Of a DNA stretch of 64,000 bases, positions 35,960 to 47,800 are shown piece by piece. The notes below the pieces were generated by a model. That model was not told the DNA's origin, did not search any database, and was given only the letters and a program-made list of their open reading frames with translations. The first letter of the stretch is position 1, and each line of letters begins with the position of its first letter. The DNA lies in the NCBI GenBank assembly GCA_030549495.1, contig JAUIRK010000463.1, positions 557,001 to 621,000 on the forward strand. The letters are read 5' to 3'. A program made the translations under genes and the position numbers. This DNA is from Nectonema munidae. Taxonomy: Eukaryota; Nematomorpha; Nectonematoida; Nectonematidae.

Positions 35960-36640
35960 TCCAGTAGACAGAAAATTTCACTTGTCAAAATAGTTCAAAT
36001 ATGAGAAATTTTAGAGTTCCTTAAATTTAGAAAAGCAAGATTTTGGAGCGTTATTAGGAATTCAAACAGATGAAGTTACCGCCTCGCCTAGCAATGTACA
36101 ATTAGGTTTGATATTACGATATGTTATAAATGAAAGAGCTAAAAAGAAGGCTTCTATATTTTACTAACTCTCAAAAATAACAGGAGCAGAATTGTGTTTA
36201 AATCATGTAAAGTCTCTAATCTTGCGGTTTAAAAGTAGATTATTATAGATCCTTTAAAACAGATGGAGCAAAAATATGTCAGACAAATACAATGTTTTTG
36301 CAACCATGATTAAAAAAGACTCCTTATGTGCTAATCATGTTTTGAACTTTATTTAATAAAAATAAAGACGTTTCTCAAAATTTTCCCTCAAAAAGACTAG
36401 TTTTTTGACTTGCATTTAGATTATAATGCAACAAATACTACTAAAATAGTAAAATCTAAATTCAAAGTGTTGTGTGAAACTTAATGGATAGAAAAACATT
36501 TAGTTTCCATTGTTATTTTGCTTAAAACGAAAAAATTCTGTAAACTGTTTGGATAGCAAGAGTGTTATACAATCAATAGGTCTTTGAAATCAATAACCAA
36601 ACAAAAGCTAATAATAATGCTTCAAGGTTGAGTAAACACA
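35960..36640 (+). mobile_element. ZMYM1/DUF4371-type hAT transposase relic
   Basis: Pieces in several plus-strand frames keep the family order: VQLGLILRYVINERAKKKAS, LSKITGAELCLNHVKSLI, a segment like DGA-x-NMSDKYNVFATMIKK, ANHVLN, and VKSKFKVLCET-x-WIEKHLVS. These correspond to the 'L.LV.RYVD', 'YDGASNMSGK.NG', 'HC.AH.LNL' and 'LCETRW.ERH' blocks of DUF4371 transposases. There are many stops, so it is old. The C-terminal hATC part was not found here. Confidence 0.55.
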
Positions 36641-36649
36641 TCTTTGAGC

Positions 36650-37605
36650 CAATAAAAGAACTTAAAATTTTTTAAAATGATTAGATCTCGTTGAATTAAA
36701 AAAGCTCTTCAAATTTTCGTTGTTCCTTTTCTCTTTTTTCTATTTTGCACAGCACTCAGTCCTCTCATTTTACATCTGTTACCATGCTCAAAAACCTAAT
36801 TTTATATTTTCTTGTTACCAATGTCTATGATTTTCATTTGTTAACATATTTTCTCTCATTTGTGCGAAACAAATTCTATTCTATTCACATGCATGAACCT
36901 CATAGCTGTAAATCTTTCAAAGTTAGAGGATAATACGATTCAAAAACTTTATCGATGATTTGAATTTGATTGAATTTCATTTGATTGAATAAACTTTTGA
37001 TACTAAAATTATAGTGCACTTTTTCGCATAATTTGCTACTTTTAGAAATTCTGTGCTACGAAATTGCAAAATTTGCGATTAACCCGGAGGCTGATAAGTT
37101 CTCATCCCAAACCATTTGATAAATAAACCTTTTATTTTCAATGCCCCACTTTAAATCCGATTCTTTTTTCTGATTAAATAGAGTATTTGGTCTTTGTCGA
37201 AGTGAGACGACATGTCTTACAGCTTGTTCAGGCTTTTTTTCACGCATAAGCACTCAGAAAAAGTGATATACAATTTTGTAGTAAATGAATTATTTACTAT
37301 TATAAAACAAGTTAGCTACCGTTAAAAAAGTTAAATGAATTAAAGATCCCAAAAATATACAATATTTTGGTGTAAAACATGAACATTTTTTACAAAACAT
37401 GATAAAATGCGTTAGGCTGGATATTTTGAATAACGAATGTAAAGTGGAATTCATGGTCTTGCTCTATAATACTCGAATTCAAAAGATGCATAAATGTACA
37501 ACGTTTCGAAAGGAAATGCGGAACCATGTGGCCTGCGCAAGTGCAATTTGGACAAAGCTGTTAGACTATATTCATTTATAGTTATCAAGTTTTGCCATCT
37601 TTGTT
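36650..37605. other. AT-rich DNA, nothing recognised
   Basis: Includes a 65-codon minus-strand open stretch (37056-37253) that I could not assign. Confidence 0.35.
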
Positions 37606-37613
37606 GAGAAGCC

Positions 37614-37741
37614 TAAGCAGAGGACCAGAATTTCGAAGACTAATTTTACTTTTAAAAGTAAATTGACAATCTTTTTCAGTTGAATTTTATATATTTTGAG
37701 CAGATGTTTTATATTTCTTAAAACACTGGTTCCTCAAAGCG
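37614..37741. mobile_element. piggyBac-like MITE, degenerate copy 3
   Basis: Left part gaggaccagaatttcg, a middle with gagcagatg, and right part cactggttcctcaaag before GTTAA. This is the same layout as 37816-37934, which begins only 74 bp further on. Confidence 0.5.
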
Positions 37742-37815
37742 TTAAACATGACCTAAAAGCGTTCATATGCATCTAAAAAACCCGTTAGTCTTTAAAATTC
37801 TAACACTAACCCTAA

Positions 37816-37934
37816 CCCTTTGAGGACCAGAATCTTGAAGAATAATGGTCTGCTTTTTTCCATTCATTTTTGTATGTTTTAAGCAGACGATTATTATTTC
37901 TTGGTACACCGGTGTCACACTAATCCTTAAAGGG
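37816..37934. mobile_element. piggyBac-like MITE, copy 4
   Basis: Starts CCCTTTGAGGACCAGAAT and ends CTTAAAGGG, with CTAA (37812-37815) and TTAA (37935-37938) outside. The interior keeps aagcagacga and ggtgtcacac, shared with 17505. The ctaaccctaaccct string just before it is part of this junction and is not a telomere array. Confidence 0.6.
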
Positions 37935-37939
37935 TTAAA

Positions 37940-38651
37940 GAGTTTCCAAAATTTAACAACGGCTCCTAGACTTTCTGAAAATGCATACCCCATAACAAAA
38001 ACATTTAAGCTCTTGTACCAGATGCTAATGCTAATAGTATTAAGTTATACAGAAAGTTAGATTTTGATTTATAGGTCTAATGATATATATTTTACCAATT
38101 CTAAGAGCTATTTTATGTACGCGACTTATAAAAATAAACATCATAGTAAAAAATTATACTGTGTAAAATACTTGAATTAAATAACAAAAGAATGAGCAAA
38201 AATATCCGTCTGTACTAGTTAGCGACATTTTGAGAAAAAAGGAAAATAATATCTCGGGTATGTTGCACAACACAGACACATCTTGAAAATGGCATTCGAA
38301 AAACTAACCTCTTGTGCCTTCGTTCTTCTATATTTCTTAAATATTATATTTAAGAAGATAACTTATTATTTTTCTATATTTTTTTATTAAAAAAAAGGTT
38401 GAAAATTTAAGAATTGGGCAAAAGGGGTGTAATATTCATTTTCAAGATATGCAGTTATTGTGCAAAAGACCCCAAATTTTAGTAACATATTTTAAGGTTG
38501 TAACTGAGAATATTTAAAATTTAGTTATACTTTTGTTCAAAGATTGTATAAAAAATAATTCGTTTTGCAATTTTATAAAGTAATCATGGGCTCCGAACAA
38601 TTCACTTATTTTCTCATAACAAGGATTTTTTATTGTCTCATGACATCTAAC
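37940..38651. other. Region beyond the last modelled SLMAP exon
   Basis: May hold its 3' UTR on the minus strand. No other feature recognised. Confidence 0.35.
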
Positions 38652-38896
38652 TTAAAAATGTAAGATTACCCGGCGATCACTAAGGGCCCGCGTATCATAG
38701 ATTGGGAAGCAACAAACTAAAAGCCTTATACTAACTATCAGCTGAAAAGTAGTTAAATATAATACGAATATCGAGTGATTGGAGGTAGATAAGGTATCAC
38801 AGCTGACGTTTTCTCTACTGTCATTAACTGGATTAGCAGAATCCAAGATTTCTTTTGAAAGTGAACTGCTGTTATTGTCATCATTTAATATCACAT
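38652..38896 (-). CDS. SLMAP: Possible last SLMAP exon with hydrophobic tail
   Basis: Follows acceptor TTTTTTAG, in phase with exon 5. Ser/Asn/Asp-rich start (DDNNSSSLSKEILDSANPV), then SIFVLYLTTFQLIVSIRLLV, a hydrophobic stretch that could be a tail anchor, then a stop. An alternative donor (TTC then GTATTA) would make it an internal exon. Confidence 0.4.
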
Positions 38897-41800
38897 CTAA
38901 AAAAGGAGATTTAAAATATAATGAAAACTATAAAAAAAAAATTAATTAATTATAAGTCAGCTACTTTTTTGTATGGCGGTATTAAAGCTTTGATTTTCAT
39001 CTCTTAGTGAATTCAACTCTTCTAAAAAAATATTTCATTTAAGAACAAAAAGGAAAAAAAGTTATATTATCGTGTGCAAAATTTTTTTTTTGTCTTTTCA
39101 TTTTTAGGCTTGCTTTTTTCACCTTATTCAAACTGTTTTTTTTTTAATTTTATACCGAAGATTTTGTTTTTTTCGCATTCTTCATTTCATTCCCAATATT
39201 ACTTTTGGCGCTGGTGTGTTTAGACGAGATGTGGAGTCGGAGACATTCAAGAATTTGTTAAAGTGGAAGTCAACAAAGCTAAACTAATTCCAACTCTGAC
39301 AGTGAAATAATAAATTAAATGCAACTTATACGTATAAGATCCAGCTTCACGTTAACTTAGTGGTCCAAATGTTGTTTAACTATACTTGTATGAAGTAAGG
39401 TAGAGGAAACTTAACGCAAAAATAATAGTAACTAGCTGAATAATTGAATAACCGGCTATCTGAATAAGTAACTAATTAACCTACTAGATAAGATTACATA
39501 ACTAGTAATAAACTAAATCACTACCAAGTTAAAATGGTCTATTGTTATTATTATTAGCGTGGACATTATGTCCTCTTCAAACGGATGTCGACATTCTGTC
39601 TCTCGACATTATGACGTGCATCGGCATTTTGTGTGTTCAAGGCTTATAACAGTTTTACTCTTTCTGCATACGAGCTCATATTCTGCCAGTTTGTTTCTAT
39701 TTCTTTGTTCTCTGCGGATTTTAACAACGTTTATATTTCTTACTTTCATTTCTCATAATGCACTTTACGAATGACTTTTTACTATAAATTTGCTTTCTTA
39801 TTGAACGTTCTATATTGTGAAAGCCAGCAAAATTAAACGATTTGATAGGTACAGTTAATGATATCCATGCTTTTTCTATATTTTCATTTTATTTAGTTTT
39901 GTGCTTTAGAACATTACAATAAACAACTCCGACACCTGGTACTTACAAAAATACTCTTCGTTTCCAAGTCCCGGTGAATAAGGCTGACTAATTCACCGTA
40001 ACAGAATCCTAATTCACCAGTTAATTCAACTTGCAAAACATTTAGAAAATAAATTCTTTCGAAATAATAATACTTTTCAACTATTTTAATACAATGTATT
40101 ATGCAAACATGTCTTTTTAAAAATGGCATTGCCCAACCTCATTTTCATGTTCTGGTACTTGTAATTATGTTCTAATAAAATTGGTTTGATTTTTTGCGTA
40201 ATAATCTTATGTATTTCTATCTATGGACTCAAAGTATGATGACACGCACAAATTTTTTACAGGACTGTACGGGGCGGACATGGGATCATTTTATGTAGGT
40301 ATAAAATATTTTATGAGTGTAAGTTGCGTGTTTAGACTACTAAGCTATGCTTAGAATTATAAAATAACTTGCGATACACTATGCGTTAAAAGAATTTTTG
40401 CATCATGGCTGCTACCTGTGCAGCCAAGGAAAGATATTTTAGTCTAACAGGTCAAATGGTAAATGAATGTTTGACACTTTTAAAAGCTTCTATTGAATAA
40501 TTTATTGATAAATAGTGAATTAAGAAGGAATGAAATTTGTAAAAAAAACTTATATTTTAATAACAGTTCCAAAAATAACTTCGTTTTTAAAATCGTAGCT
40601 TATATAGATTAGATTCTAAATTTTGAACTGCTTCATAAAAAGTTGTTCCACATTGTTATAAAAAATATTTAAGGAAAAATTTACCACTCATTTCTTTAAT
40701 TCTAGAATTTTTGGCATCTAATTCACTTAAAAGCTTTTGCAATCTTAAATTCAACTCTGCAATCTCATCTGTATCAAAGGATCTTTTAATTCTAGGAGAA
40801 TTATCTGGAAATGTAGGATCATGTTTAATTTCAATAAAAATAAATTGTAATAAATCACCTTTTTCTTCTTCATTTTTTTCATCAATAACTTGAATTGACT
40901 GGAACTCATTAACGATAGTCATTCTGTCAACAGAATCATTATCATCATCGTCATCATCATCATCATTAGATCCTTTATTGTCACTGTCATTATCCTCGTC
41001 GTTATTTTCATCTTTAGTAAAGTCACGGCAACGTTTTAGATACTTTTGTGCATTTGTAAGCAATAATTTTTGGCTCTTTTTATCAAAATACGTGCAATTC
41101 TCTTGACTTGGGAGGGAAAATGCCTTTTCTTCACCTTCCGTTGATTGCGAAATATCATTATTAAAGTCGTCTTCCATTTTTGAAGCTAGAGTGAAAGAAA
41201 ATGTAGAGGCCACGCTTATGCAATTATCTATGCATTCTAAAAAATCATAACAAGTTTGAGTTGTTTTGGTTTAATCGCAAATTAAAAAGTACTATCCATT
41301 TTAGACAATTTTTTCCTAAACAAACTTGATAGAGAATCCATTTGATTTGAAAATGCTTCTATAAAAATAAAAGATTTTGTTAATGCAGTTGAAATACCAA
41401 AATATAAAATGGAAAATTTTTAAACAATAAAATTCAATTTTTTCAAGTTCATTATTATACATAAAGTATATTTAAGAACTTATAGCATAGCTTCAATTAC
41501 CTGCGAGGTAGTGTCGCCTAATGTTTTCTAGATACGATTTGGTTAGATTTAGGTCGTAAAATCAGTAAGCTCATAGTGAAGCAGTCGAAACATGTTTCTT
41601 TGACTAGTTATTAAACCTTAATTTTTAAATCACTTCCTTACTATTGGCACACTCTAAGAGATTAGTACCTACAAATGAGAAAGGATCTCATGGTTCATTT
41701 TCATTCATAGCATTTTTTGGTCAATCTTGTCACTCAGCCAATTTTTCTCGATCCAAGCTATGCCGTCTTGAAAGGGTTATATAAAATAACATAATAAAAA

Positions 41801-44800
41801 AATAAGGCGGAAAGGCCTATAGAAAACATATTTCCATTTTTCCACAAATCTTCTAGCTTCTTTTGGAAAATATCACCACTTTGAGAAAGAACGATGTCAT
41901 TAGGTAGGTTTTTCCATTTATTGTATTGCTCTTTGAAAAAAGTAGCACTGACGATATTTGTTTTGATAAGCATCTAAGATTTTATTTGTAAAAGTTAACG
42001 AATAAGAATAACATTTCATTTATAATAAATGAAATTCTTCAACATGATTGACGTGAAGTAAGGTTGGTTAAATACTGGGTTTCGATAACTCAAGGTCTTG
42101 GGTTCTATTCTAGGTGGCGCATCAAACTAACTTACAAACTATCCCGCATCAAGTCTACTTTCCTTATAATTTTGCATTGTTTTCTAAACATCACCAAAAA
42201 GCGTCGAACTTTTGCTAATCCTAGACATATTCTCACTAAATCGGAACTCTGAAGCTTTCACTCCAGTATATTTGGAATAGAGGCATCTTCATTATGCCTA
42301 TTTTAATCAAAATTTAAAGAAACTTGGATATTTCTTTAGAATCAGTTTTCAATTAAAAGTTACTTTTATTATGCGCATGTAAATTTGATTGATTCGATAT
42401 CAGATTGGTCATTTCTTTAGTCCAAATTTTTGTTTAATCAAAATAGTCAAACTTTTCGATGTCTGAACCAGAACCTGTTTCTACTTCTGATAAATAGACT
42501 TCAGGTAAAAGTATGACTTGATTGTCTGATAAATCAACATCCAGACATCTATTGTAAATACTATTGCACTCAGACTTATTAAATCTAAATAAAAATACTT
42601 CATATTTCGAACTGTGAAAACTATTTATAAATATTCATTAGGCAAAGTTACATTATTACCGCTGTATCAAATACGATACAGACTTTTGATATCAAAAAGC
42701 AAAAAAAAATAAAAACCCTTACCTATTTTAAAAAAGATTAATAAACTTAACTGGATAAGTAGCATATGAGACAATTTTCTCAAAGAATATGAAAAAGTAG
42801 ATGAAGAAATATGCGTGATATAATAAAAGATACCCTCTTTTTTGCAACTTATATGCTATTCAATCAAAATTTTTTGATTGATTCACATTTTCTCGTCTTA
42901 ACTTTTGTGATTTTGAATTAAACGTTGCAGTAAAAGTATTTGAAAAACATTCGATATACAAATTTCTAGTAATCAACATGAAAAAAAATTATTGTCTGTA
43001 TCATATTTGGAAAGGGACTAATAATTTAATCACTTGTAGCCAGGCCCGTCGTCATGGGGGCACGGGGGGGGGGGGGGGGGGGGGGCCCCCCCCCCCCCCC
43101 CAATTCTGACTTGTGCCCCCCCAAAATGGGGCACGAAAAAACGGCACTCAAAACTACTATTACAACAAAGCAATTAAAAAAGTTGGAACAACCATAACAA
43201 TACATTTGATCAGACATTATATTGCTTTTTTTTTTAATTTCGGCTAAACTTAAAGATGCAGTCGTGCTTTCTGTTGTTGGACACACGTCTGAAGATCATG
43301 ATTCGAATGAGGCAGCAATGCAGAAGCGCATTTTGGTTGAAATGCTTGACAGTTGCATGGGGGAATTAAGTAGACGGTTTTCGGAACGAAACTGTGCTCT
43401 CTCCACGTCCATTTCCAACATATGGCCCCAAAACGAAGGCTTTCTTGATGTTGATAAAGTTAAAAAACTTGCAGAGCTCATTAAATTAGATCCACAGTCA
43501 TATTTGTTTGCAGCGAAATGCTTGGTGGCCAAAAATCTGATCCTCAAAGAGTTTGATGTCACCATGCACAAAGACATGGGAGATATCTGTTCGTTATTGT
43601 ATCCCTTCCGAACGGGATTCTCGTTGGTTTACCAACTGTACTCAGCTGCACTTACCTTTGCTGCCAGTTCCGCTGTGTGTGAAGCATCCTTTTCCACACT
43701 AACGAGAGTGCTGACATCCTATAGACGATCCTTGACGCATCAGCGGAAAAGCAACCTTGTCCTCTTGTCGTTTTTGCGCGAATACACAAAGATTCTAGAT
43801 TTTGATGAAGTATTGAAAGACTTTGCAAAAAATAATCGAAAAATTCAGCTGTATTAGAAAGAAGTGATGTTCTATGCTGCAACTTGTTCCTTTTTTTATA
43901 TATTTTGAGCTTGTAAATAAATAACTGTTTGCTACTTTCAGATTCTGGGTTTGTTTTTACAATTTTACTCATTAGATTAAAATTACTGGTAACATGCTTT
44001 AGGGTTTATTCTGATATCTTCGGTTTCGTCCACCTGTCAACTGTCCGTCTGTGAGTGAGCATAGCTGTTGAAGCGGACGTTACGTATTTTTTCACTCCCA
44101 TAATAAATAAATTGGTGCCCGAAAATTTTTATGCGTGCCCCCCCCCCCTGGACAAGTATCCTGGCGACGGGCCTGCTTGTAGCCAAAAAGCTAGATCTAA
44201 TAAAGAAAAACTAAAACTATTTTTGTATTTTAAAAACAAAATAAAAAAAGAAATTGTTATATTTCTAGCACGAAAGAAAACAAAAATTTTGTCCAAAAAT
44301 GCCTCTAGGCAAGGTATGGGTAGTAAATAATTGCAGTCATGGGAAGTTAAATTCGACATTCAGCTTTGGCTGTTACTATATAATCATGAAAAACAAGTTT
44401 TGGCTATGATTTTTATATTTAGGAATAAAAGAAAAATCTTAGATTTTTAAAATTGGGAATAAAAAAATTGTTTCTTTTATCATAAATAAATAAAAAATTT
44501 CTAAAGAGAAATCAAGGCCGGGTAGCTCAGTTGGTTAGAGCGTCGTGCTAATAACGCGAATGTCGCGGGTTCGATCCCCGTCTTGGCCATATATTTAAAT
44601 TAACTTTTTACATTTGAGGAATTATATCAACCTAAAAAAGTTTAGAAAACTTTTTAAATTTAACATATGAAATCTATTAGCCTTTATTTAAAAAAAGTTA
44701 AATCTTTTACTTGGGGTTAAACCGGCGTACGCCCCTCCCCTTAAAATTGCATTGCCAATCACTTGAAAATTTTTCTTGATCTAATTCTTTTAGTAGAACT

Positions 44801-47800
44801 CAAATATTATGATGATTTCTGCAACTCGTTTTTTAGATTCAATCTTTCTCTAAAGTGAGAAGCCCCAAAAAGTTTTTTATGTTTCAATCGTAGTTAATGC
44901 GCCACTTATTACTTTTATATTATCCTATTTTTTTTTGTAAATTTATTATTTAAACACATCAAGTTTTACCACATCAATTCACTTCGCAGTTCATGAGGAT
45001 CGTTTTAATGCTCTCATTCTTTTTTTGTTGACAGAGATTCTCTAGAATCTTTGGCATCTAATTCTTGATTAGATTGAGTATGATAAAAAGTATAATAGAC
45101 GGATGAGGCTCCTTAACTCTCTTAGTTCTTAATCTAGTAATTTTCTTATAATAAACTTATAATTTTTTGATATATTATTATGATATTCTAAGTTTTATGA
45201 TAAAAAGTCAATTTTCGCTTTTTATTAAACTATTATCCAAAATAAGATAAAAATAGCTTAAAAATTTTGATAAAGCTTAAATTTATAGGCTTCAAATTGA
45301 GTTCTAGTTTAGTAAAACCCGCCTCCCCCCTAATGCCAATTTCTAGATCCGCCCCTGAAGTCAATAACATTTGTGGGAATGGAATTATAGAATCAAAAAT
45401 TTTTTAATCTTGTAGAAAAAATTAAGAGGTACTACAGAACTCTAGCAAACAAATTAATAAATATAAGAGTATATATAATAATCTTACCTTTAAATAAAAT
45501 CAAATCGTTCATTTTAATTTGGTCAGGAATTGAAACAGTAATTTCTTTCCTTTTCTTGTCTTCCCTCAAAGAATAAAGTTGTTTCTTAGCATTTTCATAA
45601 TCATTAGTAAGTTTGATTATATTATTTTTAAGGGTTTCGTTTTCTTTTTCAAAATTTTCTACTTTCTCGGTTAGAATATCTTGTTGCATTTTAATTTCAA
45701 TACGTTCATCGAATAGAGTATTATTTTTTTCGTAAAGGAGTTTAATTTCTTTATTTGTGGCGGCAAGTTCGGCTTTAAGGGTTAAAATGGAATTATGAGA
45801 AAGTGACTTTTCATTGCAAAGCTGTGTAGCATTTTCCTTAAAGGCTTCTTTCAGAGAGAGATTTTCTTCATTTAATCTGAGAGTTTGTTTCGCTAATTCT
45901 GCAGATTCATCGCTTTCCTTCTCACTAAATCTTTTTCGATAGTGAGCAAGTTCTGTTTCTAAGACGTCTATTCGAGCTATAAGACAATCTTCGTGAATCA
46001 TGGCGGACCAAGATTGGTTAGATCTAGATAGAATTTTTTCGATAAGATTCATCAATTGAGACTGCTTGCTTTCAGTTCGATACTCCCTAGAAAGAGTTTC
46101 CTGAGTTATTTGATGCAAACGACTCATATCTTTCAGAGTAATCTCCAAAGTTTCCGCACTAAATCATTAATTTAAGTGTGAAATGGAAGTATAAAACAAT
46201 CAAATAAATATTACTTCTGAAGTGCTTCTTTGCCATTCGAGTAATATATCTTCACATTTGTGATGATGCTTGAGTGAATAACTATAATTCAAAAGAAAAT
46301 AAATTAGCATGTCACATTTTAAATTATAATTCGATATGGTTGGAATTTTTACCAGGGTTGAGTGGTAAGAGTAAGGAGTAAGATTACTCATATTGATGAT
46401 AGAATCTATCTTATTTTTAAGGACTAACATGATTTTATTTAATGTTGAGATTATATTTTAGCTTTTTGTTTTACTCAGTCGTTTTTGTTCTTTTAAGTAT
46501 TAAATGATTTTTTGTATTGTTAGGCAATTTGCTTCAAAAAAGAATAGTTACATTTAATTGAAATTTGATTAGTAACTATCATATAATGTATTTAAGCTCT
46601 TAAATTTTGCTTGATGTTTCTTAAGGCAATGACAATATATTTTTAGGGTAAAATTTTTTAAATTGTATTTTTTGATAACAGATATGGGATGTCATGGTTT
46701 ATCTAATTGAGATCCTGCTTAATTGCAGATCTCGAGAGATCATTTTCGATATTTTGCATATTTGGTTGGAGCACCTCGAGAAATGGACTTTCAACAGAAA
46801 AAAAACAACAAAACTAGTGAGAATTCATCAGTTTTTGAACTCTATTTGAATTTTTGAGTTCATTATTGAATGCATTATTTGAAATTGCTGTAATATTTCA
46901 ATTGTTAATTTTTTCACATACACCAATATTTTTTACGTTTTTCCTTATAGAAATTTTGTATTTTTTCTTGTCGCTATTAATAAATAAATATAATATACAG
47001 TATACACACCATATTCAAATATTAGTTGAGAAATTTATATATGTAATGCTAAAAAAAATTCACAATAAAAGGGTAGCCGGTTTAAAAAAACCCAGTTTTT
47101 ACAGCCCTGCTGCTCATATTTTTGCCTCTATGCAAAAATATGAGAGAAATATCAAAAATATTTTGAGCGAATTCAAGAGTCATTAAAAATGTTAACTTTA
47201 AAAAGATTTCAAAACTTTGTCAAACCATAAACAGTGTTTTTACAAGGGCTTTAGAATATAGCGGTTTTGACAGGCATGAATTTTTAATGGCAAATTTTTT
47301 GCTTTGAATTTATTCGTGTGCATTCGATATTTTAAACCAATCATAACAACACATTAACAAGATTGAAAGATGATAATGACTCACTGATCTTGACCCAGGT
47401 AAATTCTTCAATATTTATACGTTGATTAATTACATGTTAGACAGTCCACATAGGTACGGAATTAGTGATATACAATTCTATTTTTGTTTGTCTGGTGATT
47501 CACAAAAATACAAAATAAATATTATACAATTAACTTGTCATTGAAACATTCAAAAGAAATGGTGTCAATTGTCTCTTTGGAAACGCTATAATTTCAAATT
47601 TTAATCTTTGATATTTATGGGGAAAATGCTTTGATTTAATTTAAAGATTTTGTATTTTCATAATGAAATTTTTTTTATCAATATTTAATTTTCTAATAAT
47701 AAAAAAAGTACATTTAAAATTTTTGATATATTATATGAAAGCAAAAGAGATGGGGAAAATTTAAGAGAATTAATATCATTTATATAAAAAATGCGACTAC

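Noticed and set aside
37804-37822. ctaaccctaacccttt looking like telomere repeat
   Set aside because: Only two units, and it is the TTAA-side border of a piggyBac-like MITE.
39947-40029. An 83 bp open stretch with acceptor and donor (GAATTAACTGG start, TTTTT then GTAAGT) between the last two SLMAP exons
   Set aside because: Including it puts the next exon out of frame (an immediate stop), while skipping it keeps phase. It may be an alternative exon but was left out.
43026-43286. Minus-strand frame with Gly/Pro runs
   Set aside because: Product of the G/C homopolymers of the hAT end.
46200-46430. 76-codon minus-strand frame starting MLVLKNK
   Set aside because: Overlaps SLMAP exon 3 in another frame. 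The exon-3 frame fits both neighbours and the SLMAP linker, so this one is a shadow.
46854-47186. 110-codon open frame in SLMAP intron 2
   Set aside because: AT-driven hydrophobic sequence on the opposite strand with no motif, and a start that is not ATG.
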